Part shown: positions 19,030-26,945 of the stretch, piece after piece
Layout: the number at the start of each line of letters is the position of its first letter
How positions within the stretch are numbered: the first letter of the stretch is position 1
Origin: DALYJJ01 sp031969915
GTDB taxonomy: Bacteria; Acidobacteriota; Terriglobia; Bryobacterales; Bryobacteraceae
NCBI GenBank assembly: GCA_031969915.1
Contig: DALYJJ010000011.1
Location: forward strand, 1 to 64,000
DNA length: 64,000 nt
Reading direction: 5' to 3'
Translations under genes and position numbers: made by a program
The notes under the pieces: generated by a model
What the model was told of the DNA's origin: nothing
The model's database searches: none
What the model saw: only the letters and a program-made list of their open reading frames with translations

Positions 19030-22000
19030 TCAGAAGTAGAGCTTCGCCGCGAACTGAACGATCCTCGGCTGCGTCGCAGTCGCCGCGAATCGTCCGAAGC
19101 CCGGCGAACCCGCGCTCAGCGTCGACGCCCCGGCCGGGATGGTGAAGACCTGGTGATTAAACAGGTTGAAGAACTCGGCGCGGAAGTCGATCCGGACGCC
19201 CTCCCACATGGGGAACGAGCGGCTGAGGAAGAAATCGAACTGTTGCTGGAAGGGTCCCCGCGCGCCCGGCGTGCGCGGCAGGGTGCCGAACAACTGGGCG
19301 TTATGCGGGCCCGTGCCGGGGCCACCCACCGGGAATTGCCCATTGCCCGGTCCACCGCGCGAATCCACGTTGCCGATCACCGTGCCCGCGGGCAGGTTCG
19401 GAGTCGGCGTCAGGATGCCGCTGTTGAACCACGAGGAGCCGGCGTCGAGGAAGTTCCGCGGATCGCCGCCCTTGATGATGTTCTTGAAATCGCCGGTGAC
19501 GTTCGGATAGAGCGTGGTGGTGAAACCGTAGACGTTGTTGGTGCCGCAGCCCGTGCAGATGAACTGAATCGGGACGGCGGACTGAAAAGTTGTGAGACCG
19601 CCCACCGACCAGCCTTTGGTGAGATGCTTCAGGAAACGGCCGGAATCGGCGATTCCGGGCACGTCGTAGCGATAGGTGATCTGGAGCCGGTGCGTGCGGT
19701 CGAAGGCCGAGAGGCCGCGCTGCAGCCACGGAACCAACTGGTTGCCGCCGGCGTTGCCGAGATCCTGGGTGGCCGAGCCCGAGTTATTGTCGATGGATTT
19801 GGCAAGGGTATAGGCGGTCTGAACGAACAGGTCGCTGGCGCGGTGGTTGAAGGTAACCACCATCGCGTTGTAAGTCGAATGGCCGTTGTCGGTGACCATA
19901 TTCAGACCCGCCGAAGAGAAGCCCGGCACCCACACGCGCGCGTTCACGTTGCGGATGGAACTCGCCGTGAGGCCGCGAATGGGTTCCGCCGCGCTCGCCA
20001 GGCGCGCCTGGTTGACTTGCAGGCTGTGCAGGAGCCGAACGCCGGCGCTGCCGATGTAGCCCAGCTCAAGCGTCGATTTCCCGCTGATCTGGTGCTGGAT
20101 CGAGAAGTTGTAGTGCTGCGCGTAGGGCGTGCGCAGGTTGCGTTGAATCGGGTTCAGGCTGAGCAGCGCGGCGCTGAACGTGGGCGTGCCCGCGGCGTTG
20201 AAGCCGGTGAGTTCCGGGAGCCGCGGAAAGATGGGGAAGTCGGAGGGCATGGGCAACGCCGGGAACGGATTATTCAGCGAGGTGCCCGGCGCGACGATCG
20301 AAGACAACTGGAAGAATGGCGCCGCGGTGAGCAACTGGAGCAGCGTCTGATTCGACGTGCGCACGTAATACAGACCGTAGCCGCCGCGAACCGCGGTCTT
20401 GCCGTTGCCGAATACGTCGTAGGCGAAGCCCACGCGCGGTGAGAAGTTCCGGCGGTTCCGCTCGGTGAGCGTTGAGGGATCGACGCCCGGGGTACCCCTG
20501 ATGGTCCCGAAGTTTGCTGCCTCCGGCAGGATGAACCCCGCCAGCAGGCCCGCGCCGCCTCGCGCCATCGTATCGGCGCTCAGCAGGTTCGGATCGTAAT
20601 TGCCCACGCGATGACGCTTGTCCCAGGAGGGTCCAAGGTAGTCGTAGCGAATGCCCAGGTTCCAGGTGAGCCGTCGGGTCATCTTCCAGTCGTCCTGCAA
20701 GAACCAGGAGACGTCGCGCGCGCGGAAGTCGCGATAGGTTTGCCCGGTGCCGGCGAAGGCCTGGAGGATGTTGCCGGTGAGGAAATCGGTCCAGCGGTCG
20801 AAGGCGAGGAAGCCGCGCGAAGCGAAGTTATTGTAGGTGTTGATCTGATACTGGCGCAGTTCAAAGCCCGCCCGAACCGTGTGCGTCCCTTTCGTCCACG
20901 CGAGGACTTCGGAAAAGTGCACGGTGTTCACGGCGCTGGCCTGGTCATTGTTCGTGCTGATGCCGCCGAACACGGGGCCAATGTCGTTCGTGAAGAGCAG
21001 CGGAATGCCCGGATAGAGGCTGCTGTTGAAGCGGGACATCCCGATGTCGGCCAGCTTTACGGGCTCTTCGGCCAGCACCTGTTGCGTGATGCGATTGAAG
21101 CCGAGCCGAAGCTCGTTCACCAGATTCGGACGCAGGGCCCAGGTGGAGCTGATGGACGCGAGATGATTGCCAATCGGGGTGTCCTGACCGCTGCCGAGTC
21201 CGCCCGCGCCCTGGCCGCCGAAGGGATCGGAGGTCTTTCCTTTCGCTCGGAAATAGCGCAGTGAGAGGCGGTGGGTGTCGGAGAGGTTGTGGTCGCCGTT
21301 GGCGTTGAACTGGTCGTCGTTGAACCGCAACGGCGCCGAAAGCGTGATCAACCCGAACGTGCCGGCGGCGCCGACCCCGCTGGGAATCAGGAATCCGCCG
21401 TACTGGCCCGGTGCGTTCAGCAGCCGGACCGCGGTGGCGTCGATCCGGCTCGGGTCAACGCCGAAGGCCTGCGCGAGATTCGCCGCCGTGCGCTGCGCGG
21501 GCATCACCGGGAACTGGCCCGTAATGGCGCCGGAGAGACCGTTCAACTGCCGCGTGCCCTGGTAGGAGCCGAAGAAGTACGTCTTCTTATTCAGAAACGG
21601 AACCGGCCCGCCGAAATTTCCTCCGAACTGATTCTGCCGGAGGATCGGCCGGGCGCTGCCATTCTTATTNNNNNNNNNNGAAATCGTTCGCGTTCAGCTT
21701 CTCGTTGCGGAAGAACTCATAGAGCTGGCCGTGGTACTCCGGTCCGCCGCCCTTCGTGATGGCGTTGATGTTGCCACCGGACGTCTTGCCCTGCGAAGCG
21801 TCGTACAGACTGGTCTGCACGCGGAACTCTTCGAGCGTGTCGGGCGCGGGAATGGCCACGTTTCCGAAATTGTTACTGGCGATGTTATTCGCGTCGACGC
21901 CGTTGATCACCAGGTTGTTGCCGGTGCCCCGCTGCCCGTTCACAAACACCGTCGAGGAAGCGCGGCCCGCCGCCGCGGCGTTGGGCAAGTCGGAACTGGT

Positions 22001-22489
22001 TCCCGCGTTCAAGGCGAGCAGGTTCGTGAAGTTGCGCGTGGCCAGCGGCATCTGGTCGATCACGCTGCCGGGTAGCGTGTTGCCGAGCGTGGCCGCCGAC
22101 GTATTAATCGCGACCGCCTCGGCGGCCACTGAAATCTCAATGGTCTCCGTGCCGACTTCGAGCCGCACCGGCAGATTCGTGGTTTCCGTAATCTGCACGC
22201 GGACCCCGTTTACCGCGGCCTTCGAAAAGCCCCTGGCTTCCACGGTGATCTTGTACAGGCCCGGCTCGAGGAGCGGAAACGTGAACGTCCCGGCCTCGCT
22301 CGTAGCCTTCTCCTGGACGATCCCTTTTTCCGAGGTCAGCAGGACTTTGGCGTTCGGGATCGATGCTCCGGTGGGATCCGTCACCGTTCCGGTCACCGCG
22401 CCGGTCTGGGCGGTGATCTGTGCGTTCGCAAGCGAACACACAAGTAGTAACAATGCGGCGGTAATAACCGCGAACGGATGTCTCGTCAC
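19030..22489 (-). CDS. Oar-like TonB-dependent receptor with carboxypeptidase-regulatory domain, interrupted by gap
   Basis: One gene in two frames separated by 10 N. The upstream part starts at GTG 22489, has a signal peptide (FAVITAALLLLVCSLANA), a carboxypeptidase-regulatory-like beta-sandwich (TGAVTGTVTDPTGASIPNAKV, FTFPLLEPGLYKITVEARGF) and the beginning of the plug ending at ...KLNANDF. The part after the gap reads NKNGSARPILRQNQFGGNFGGPVP and continues as an Oar-type barrel to the terminal FAAKLYF. The family motif around NANDFF and RQNQFGG suggests only a few residues are hidden. More than 1,140 residues in total, typical of the large acidobacterial receptors for complex glycans or peptides. 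Three operator-like dyads lie upstream. Confidence 0.92.
21670..21679. other. Scaffold gap of 10 N
   Basis: Ten N inside the TonB receptor. The reading frames on the two sides differ by one position, as expected if the placeholder is not the true length. Confidence 0.98.
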
Positions 22490-22513
22490 AATAGTTTCCC
22501 CTTTAGCGTGACT

Positions 22514-22519
22514 AGTGTA
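22514..22519 (-). promoter_or_regulatory. -10-like TACACT of the TonB receptor gene
   Basis: On the minus strand TACACT lies 24 nt before the GTG at 22489. Operator-like dyads flank it: one starts at 22524 just upstream, and a partial one covers the start codon. Confidence 0.35.
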
Positions 22520-22523
22520 ATGT

Positions 22524-22539
22524 TGTGACGAGAGTAACC
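22524..22539. promoter_or_regulatory. Operator-like dyad, copy 1
   Basis: TGTGAC-N4-GTAACC, first of three related 16-bp sites between the TonB receptor start and the LytTR gene. Its segment TTGTGACGAGA (22523-22533) is repeated inverted at 22481-22491 over the start codon. Confidence 0.5.
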
Positions 22540-22574
22540 TAAGACAGAGTGAGCTTCAATCGCCGCCGGATAAA

Positions 22575-22590
22575 TGTTACGACTGTAGCG
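22575..22590. promoter_or_regulatory. Operator-like dyad, copy 2
   Basis: TGTTAC-N4-GTAGCG, 51 bp from copy 1; the left half is perfect, the right half partly degenerate. Confidence 0.45.
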
Positions 22591-22619
22591 GCGGCTCTCA
22601 CGGCAGGTAAACTCGACGC

Positions 22620-22635
22620 TGTGACAAAAGTAACA
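22620..22635. promoter_or_regulatory. Operator-like dyad, copy 3
   Basis: TGTGAC-N4-GTAACA, 45 bp from copy 2, the best palindrome of the three. It shares 13 of 15 positions with copy 1 over TGTGACNANAGTAAC. Confidence 0.5.
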
Positions 22636-22644
22636 TTCCCACCA

Positions 22645-23400
22645 TCACCGATCGAGGCCCAGCTTCTCCTTGAGTTCCCGCACACGATCGCGGGAGACGG
22701 TGATCTCCGTGCTCGCAGGGTCTTTCAGCTTCAACAGGATGCGGCCGCCGAACCAGGTGGAGAGTTCGCGGACCCAGTCGAGATTGACCAGTGTGGAGCG
22801 ATGGACGCGGACGAAGCGCGAGGGGTCGAGACGCGCCTCCAACTCGGCCACGGAGTAATCGACGGCGTATCGCTTCTCGGGGGTCACCGCGTAGGTCAAC
22901 TTATCTTCAGCGAGGAAGTGGGTGACACGGTCGAGTTCAACGAAGATGGTTCGCTCGCCGAGGCGGGAGGCGATACGAACGGGGCGGGCGGCGTCCCGGC
23001 CCCGGGCGAGTTGCTCCAGGAGACGGTTTAGATCGGGGCGTGGTTCGACGCCGGCGCACATGCGCTCAACCTTCACAAGGGCCCGGTCAAGCGCGCCCTC
23101 CTCCACGGGTTTCAGCAGGTAGCCGATCGAGTTGACCTCGAAGGCGCGAAGCGCGTACTCATCGTAGGCGGTGGTGAAGACGACCAGGGGTTCACGGCTC
23201 AGGCGTTCGAGCAATTGAAAGCCATTGAGTTCGGGCATCTCGATGTCGAGGAAAAGCACGGCGGGAGCCAGGCGCTCGATCTCCGCGAGGGCCCGGACCG
23301 GGTCCGTGCTGGCGCCGAGCAGCGTCACTCTCCGCTCCAGCAGACGAGTCAGGCGGCGCAGGGCGAGAGGTTCGTCGTCAACCAGGTATGCGCTGATCAT
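22645..23400 (-). CDS. LytTR-family response regulator
   Basis: 251 residues from the ATG at 23400, chosen because AAGGA sits 8 nt upstream; another ATG at 23406 is only 2 nt from that site. Receiver domain about 1-120: LVDDEP acidic pocket, phospho-acceptor Asp in VLFLDIEMPELNG, FTTAYDEYALRAFEVN and the Lys of YLLKPV. LytTR DNA-binding domain about 150-250: RTIFVELDRVTHFLAEDKLTY, FVRVHRSTLVNLDWV. Overlaps the 3' end of the kinase gene by 23 nt, so the pair is translationally linked. Probably activates its own operon through the repeats at 25210-25261. Confidence 0.95.
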   Translation of the reverse strand: MISAYLVDDEPLALRRLTRLLERRVTLLGASTDPVRALAEIERLAPAVLFLDIEMPELNGFQLLERLSREPLVVFTTAYDEYALRAFEVNSIGYLLKPVEEGALDRALVKVERMCAGVEPRPDLNRLLEQLARGRDAARPVRIASRLGERTIFVELDRVTHFLAEDKLTYAVTPEKRYAVDYSVAELEARLDPSRFVRVHRSTLVNLDWVRELSTWFGGRILLKLKDPASTEITVSRDRVRELKEKLGLDR

Positions 23401-24469
23401 GGTCATCGTCCTTGATAGAAGAGGCGAGGGCGGGTAGCCGCAGCCGAACGCGCATCCCCTGGTCGAAGGGCTCCAGCCAGAGCCGGGCCTCACCCGGAAA
23501 GAGCGCCTCGAGGCGGGATCGTAACGTGTCGATGCCATGGCCCGGGCGCAGCGCCTCCTCGGTGAAACCGGGGCCATCGTCCCAAACGGAAAGCAAGAGC
23601 GCCTCGCCCTCCCGCCAGGCGCGAACCGCGATGCAGCCGCCGGCGCGGCGAGGTGCGACGGCGAACTTGACGCTGTTTTCAACCAGTGTTTGCAGGCTGT
23701 GCGGCGGCACGGCTGAGGTCTCGAGGTCCCCTGGCACATCGATCCGAAACCGCAGACGGCTTTCGAAGCGGGCCGACTCGAGTTCCAGGTAGTCGCGCAC
23801 GATGCGGACCTCGCGGGAAAGAGGAATCAGGCGCTGGTGTGCGTCCAGGGAAAACCGAAGGAGCGAGGCCATCTGCCCGAGCATTCGCTCGGCGCGTTGG
23901 GGGTCTTCTTGAATGAGCGCGGAAATGGAGTTGATGGTGTTGAAGAGGAAGTGCGGATGGACCCGCGATTCGAGCGCGGAGAGACGTGTTTCCGTGGCGA
24001 GTTTCAGCGCACGCTCGCGCTCGAGTTCCTTGGCCTGTAGATCGAGGCGCGTTTCTTCCAGGCGGCTTTCGAGCAGTTTGTAGAGGTACACCGCGAAGCC
24101 GAAGAAGACCGTGATCAGGACCGCGATGCGGATCGCCTCGGAATACCAGATGCGGAAGACGGCCGGCGGGAAGACGCCAAAGACCATCAGCAAGGACGTA
24201 GCGGCGAGGCTGCCCACGGCGGCCGCCGCGAGGAGCGTGATCAGAATGGCGAGCGAGGTCACGCCGCGCGGGAAGGCCGCGAGGCGCCGCCCCACGATGG
24301 GGAGCACCAGTTCGGCGATTGGTCCGATACAGGCGGAGTAACACAAGCTGATCCCGGCGGCGCGAGCGTACACACGCGGCGGCAGGCCCGGATCGAGGAT
24401 GAACAAGACAGCGGGATACGCCATTCCCCAGAGGGCGCTCCGCAAGAACCTGATCCGGGCCCAGCGCAT
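23378..24469 (-). CDS. LytS/YehU-type sensor histidine kinase
   Basis: 363 residues. Four to five predicted membrane helices in the first 130 residues (e.g. GMAYPAVLFILDPG, LAILITLLAAAAVGSLAATS, AVLITVFFGFAVYLY), a coiled-coil linker, then the His_kinase core: phospho-acceptor His in ALESRVHPHFLFNTINSIS, N-box TLVENSVKFAV, WDDGPGF and GHGIDTLRSRLEALF. No extracytoplasmic sensor domain is evident, so the membrane helices or the repeat protein encoded just upstream may be the sensing part. Begins 3 nt after the stop of the CxxCH repeat protein. Confidence 0.93.
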   Translation of the reverse strand: MRWARIRFLRSALWGMAYPAVLFILDPGLPPRVYARAAGISLCYSACIGPIAELVLPIVGRRLAAFPRGVTSLAILITLLAAAAVGSLAATSLLMVFGVFPPAVFRIWYSEAIRIAVLITVFFGFAVYLYKLLESRLEETRLDLQAKELERERALKLATETRLSALESRVHPHFLFNTINSISALIQEDPQRAERMLGQMASLLRFSLDAHQRLIPLSREVRIVRDYLELESARFESRLRFRIDVPGDLETSAVPPHSLQTLVENSVKFAVAPRRAGGCIAVRAWREGEALLLSVWDDGPGFTEEALRPGHGIDTLRSRLEALFPGEARLWLEPFDQGMRVRLRLPALASSIKDDDHDQRIPG

Positions 24470-24472
24470 CTG

Positions 24473-25150
24473 TTATTGGCTCACATGGCAACCGACGCAT
24501 CGGGTTTCGGCCGGTTCCAGCGTGCCGCCGGCCAGCCACTTCCCGGCGCGCTTGGCGTAGACGGTCCCGGGCAACTCCTTGTTGATGCGGTGGAAGAACT
24601 CCGTGGCCTTGGGAGTGTTGCCGGCGCGCGCGTAGCCTTCGGCCAGGCCGAACAACAACTCGCCCTTGGGATGGGTCCCGATCTTGTCGAAGTAAGGACT
24701 TTGTATCTCCAGAATCGTCTCATAATCTTCGATCGCCATCGCGAGGAGCGCCCGTCCCTGGTCCGGCGGCGAGAAGCGCGAAGCGGTGAACAGCGTGGCG
24801 CCACGTGGGGCGCGCACGCCGACGTTACGCGGCGCCAGGGCGACGGCCTCCCGCATCTGCGCGATCGCCCTGGTCCAGAGTGCGATGCCTTTCTCCGAAT
24901 TGCCGGCGCGGAACGCCTCGCCCGCCAACTGGAGCGACCCCGCGCCGTGCCACACCAACGCTTCGGCGTGTTGCGGTTCGTGCTTGAGGACATTGGCCGT
25001 CACGCTCATCGCGCGTTCGAGCGCTTCACGGTCGCCGGCGAAACCGGCGAAGAAATCGTTGCGGACCACGTGGTCGAAGCGGCCCGGCTCGCCGTAGAGC
25101 AGCTTTGCCGCGAACGCGGTGGCGAGAAGGGCCCATTTGATCCCAGTCAT
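24473..25150 (-). CDS. Exported TPR-like protein with C-terminal CxxCH motif
   Basis: 225 residues with a signal peptide (WALLATAFAAKLLYG). The body is helical with TPR-like repeats (RALLAMAIEDYETILEIQ, GELLFGLAEGYARAGNTPKATEFFHRI, ALERAMSVTANVLKHEP). It ends in CVGCHVSQ: residues 218-222 form CxxCH, the covalent heme c attachment motif, placed at the very C-terminus with no further cytochrome fold. GGGAGG ribosome site upstream. First gene of the operon with the LytS-type kinase (3 nt apart) and LytTR regulator. It could carry heme and report redox or heme state to the kinase, or bind zinc; neither is shown by the sequence. Confidence 0.8.
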   Translation of the reverse strand: MTGIKWALLATAFAAKLLYGEPGRFDHVVRNDFFAGFAGDREALERAMSVTANVLKHEPQHAEALVWHGAGSLQLAGEAFRAGNSEKGIALWTRAIAQMREAVALAPRNVGVRAPRGATLFTASRFSPPDQGRALLAMAIEDYETILEIQSPYFDKIGTHPKGELLFGLAEGYARAGNTPKATEFFHRINKELPGTVYAKRAGKWLAGGTLEPAETRCVGCHVSQ

Positions 25151-25173
25151 TTCGTAAACCTCCCTCGTGATCC

Positions 25174-25179
25174 AGCGTA
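25174..25179 (-). promoter_or_regulatory. -10-like TACGCT of the LytTR operon
   Basis: TACGCT on the minus strand, 23 nt before the ATG at 25150. The hexamer 17 bp further upstream (CTGTGC) is a poor -35, as expected for an activator-dependent promoter. The nearest direct repeat would be centred about 47 bp before the predicted transcription start. Confidence 0.4.
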
Positions 25180-25209
25180 GGGCGGATGTCCGGGAAGCAC
25201 AGCGGAAAA

Positions 25210-25261
25210 CCGACGAACCGCCGGGGAATGCCGACGAATCACCGGGAGAGGCCGACGAACC
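25210..25261 (-). promoter_or_regulatory. Three 21-bp-phased direct repeats, predicted LytTR boxes
   Basis: On the minus strand, GGTTCGTCGG (25252-25261), GATTCGTCGG (25231-25240) and GGTTCGTCGG (25210-25219) are spaced exactly 21 bp start to start, i.e. two helical turns. LytTR regulators bind 9-10-bp direct repeats with a 12-13-bp spacer, consensus containing GTTNRK, which GTTCGT fits. They lie directly upstream of the operon that encodes a LytTR regulator. Confidence 0.6.
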
Positions 25262-25264
25262 GCG

Positions 25265-26086
25265 TCAGGACTTCGCCGCGCCGGTGGTGCGATCGTCCGC
25301 TGGATTCAGGAAGGACTTCGCCGCGTCGCTGGACCGCGCGGCGGCGGCGAGAATCGCCTCGTCGCCGACCTTGGAGAGCGGCGTGTAGCGCGGGTGATGA
25401 GAGTCTTTGTACGGATCGTTGCGCGCCGCGTTATAGCAACAGATGAGCGACCACCGGGGACGTTCGCTGGTATTGGCGCTGGAGGCGTGGAGCAGGTTGC
25501 CGTGGAAGAAGAGGCCGGTGCCGGGCTCCATTTCGCAGTAGACCAGTTCCAGGCGCTTCATGGCCTCGGCGACACGCTCCGGGTCGGCGCCCGTCTGTTC
25601 GCCGAAGCGCCCATGCTCGATGCGGCCCATCAGGTGCGAGCCCTTCAGCACCTGCAGGCACCCGTTCTCGCGCGTGGCGCGATCGAGCGCGATCAAGCAA
25701 CTGGCCATGTATGGGAAGAGGCAGCCGTTTTGATACCAATAGCCGTAATCCTGGTGCCATTCCCAGGCGCCGCCAACGCGCGGCTCCTTGAGCATCAGCT
25801 TGGAGTGGTAATGATAGACTTCGCCTCCGAGGTAGGTCTCCATGCGGCTGACGATTCGCTCGGACCGTGAGACCATTCCGTAGATATCGTCACCCGGGTG
25901 GTTCCAGAGCGAGAGCCGGCTGGCTCGACCGGAGGTATCCTTCACGTCGAAGGCGTGGTCGTGGAGCGTGCGATCTCCGCGCGCGACGCCAAGGAGGAGT
26001 TCGGTTTCATCTGGCCGCAGAAGGCCGGGGATGAGGACAAAACCGTCCCTTTCGAACGCTTCGTGTTCCAGGCTGTAACCGGGCAT
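25265..26086 (-). CDS. Phytanoyl-CoA dioxygenase (PhyH) family oxygenase
   Basis: 273 residues. Fe(II)/2-oxoglutarate-dependent jelly-roll oxygenase: HEAFERDGFVLIPGLL at the N-terminus, Fe ligands in WEWHQDYGYW (HxD) and the distal His in FFHGNLLHASSAN, followed by the Arg region SERPRWSLICCYNA that binds 2-oxoglutarate. Related to ectoine hydroxylase and other small-molecule hydroxylases; the substrate is not evident and no biosynthetic partner is adjacent. The stop lies next to the LytTR boxes of the downstream operon on the same strand. Confidence 0.9.
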   Translation of the reverse strand: MPGYSLEHEAFERDGFVLIPGLLRPDETELLLGVARGDRTLHDHAFDVKDTSGRASRLSLWNHPGDDIYGMVSRSERIVSRMETYLGGEVYHYHSKLMLKEPRVGGAWEWHQDYGYWYQNGCLFPYMASCLIALDRATRENGCLQVLKGSHLMGRIEHGRFGEQTGADPERVAEAMKRLELVYCEMEPGTGLFFHGNLLHASSANTSERPRWSLICCYNAARNDPYKDSHHPRYTPLSKVGDEAILAAAARSSDAAKSFLNPADDRTTGAAKS

Positions 26087-26412
26087 AGGAGGATTGTTTC
26101 AAGGAGGGGTGGTGCGGGGCAACCCGGTGGCGGGACGATGCGTCGAAGGACTAGGCCCCGAGTCGCCGGGTACCACAAAAGAGGGGCTAGATTCCGAATC
26201 AAAAGCGTGGTACAACGTGGTTTAAAGATTACGCAGATGGCCAGCGGCGTTCTCACCGCACTGGTGCGTAGTATTTGGCATCCCACTGGTTCGCCCTCCG
26301 TTGACTGCCTTAAGGTCATGCCTTATACGGCCGACGCGGCTTCTGGCCGGATGAAGCGAAGGTAGCGTACTGGCACTCGCCCGAGACAATTGTCGATGCA
26401 AGGAGTCGTCTC
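26087..26412. promoter_or_regulatory. Divergent intergenic region with sigma70 promoter
   Basis: 326 bp between the PhyH gene and the zinc-ribbon gene. A good sigma70 promoter is present on the plus strand: TTGACT (26301-26306), 17-bp spacer, TATACG (26324-26329), giving a leader of about 75 nt with AAGGAG (26400-26405) before the ATG at 26413. A 7-bp inverted repeat GTACCAC/GTGGTAC lies further upstream. No other gene or RNA is recognisable. Confidence 0.6.
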
Positions 26413-26883
26413 ATGGAAGGCGATCGAAAATACAAACAACGCGGCTACATGGACACCGACCGCGGGTCGGGCAACGGGTTCCGTGAGGATCGCCCGAAGC
26501 CGCAAGGGCCGCGGCCGCCCATCGATATCACAGGGCCCCGGTTGCCGCGCATGGTCCAGGCCGTGACGGCGGTGCGCTGCTGGAATTGCGCGACGACTTT
26601 GCCGGGGGATGTGGATTTTAAGGGCAACTGCCCGAAGTGCAACTCGGCGCTGCACTGCTGCAAACAGTGCGCGCACTTTGAGCCGTCGACGCGTTTCCAA
26701 TGCCTCAAGCCGATCCCGGTGCGCATCGCGTACAAGGACCAGGTGAACGAGTGCACGCAGTTCACTTCGCGCGTGACCGTGGCCCGGGACACGGCAGCGC
26801 AGCCTGCGCCCACCAAGCAGGTACAGGCGCCGCGCAGCCCGAACGACGCGCGGGCCGCCTTCGACAACCTCTTTAAGAAGTAA
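26413..26883 (+). CDS. Cysteine-rich zinc-ribbon protein
   Basis: 156 residues, no signal peptide. A charged N-terminus (1-45) precedes nine cysteines: C56xxC59, C73xxC76, C82/C83xxC86, C97 and C114, enough for two zinc sites or a treble-clef arrangement. The C-terminus is a flexible Ala/Pro-rich stretch ending in ARAAFDNLFKK, which looks like a short helical binding peptide. Strong ribosome site AAGGAG and a good promoter indicate real expression. I do not recognise a named family; a nucleic-acid or protein-binding adaptor is likely. Confidence 0.75.
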   Translation: MEGDRKYKQRGYMDTDRGSGNGFREDRPKPQGPRPPIDITGPRLPRMVQAVTAVRCWNCATTLPGDVDFKGNCPKCNSALHCCKQCAHFEPSTRFQCLKPIPVRIAYKDQVNECTQFTSRVTVARDTAAQPAPTKQVQAPRSPNDARAAFDNLFKK

Positions 26884-26945
26884 ACTGAACCTTTGACGTG
26901 GCCGCTGCGCGCGCACCGCGCCGGGCGGCCTGAATAAGGACACCC

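Noticed and set aside
21670..22489. Reading the receptor's N-terminal part as a separate truncated gene
   Set aside because: The break is the N gap; motifs on either side (NANDF and RQNQFGG) are consecutive in the receptor family.
25210..25261. CRISPR-like short repeats
   Set aside because: Only three 10-bp repeats with fixed 11-bp spacers and no cas genes; the phasing fits a regulator-binding array.
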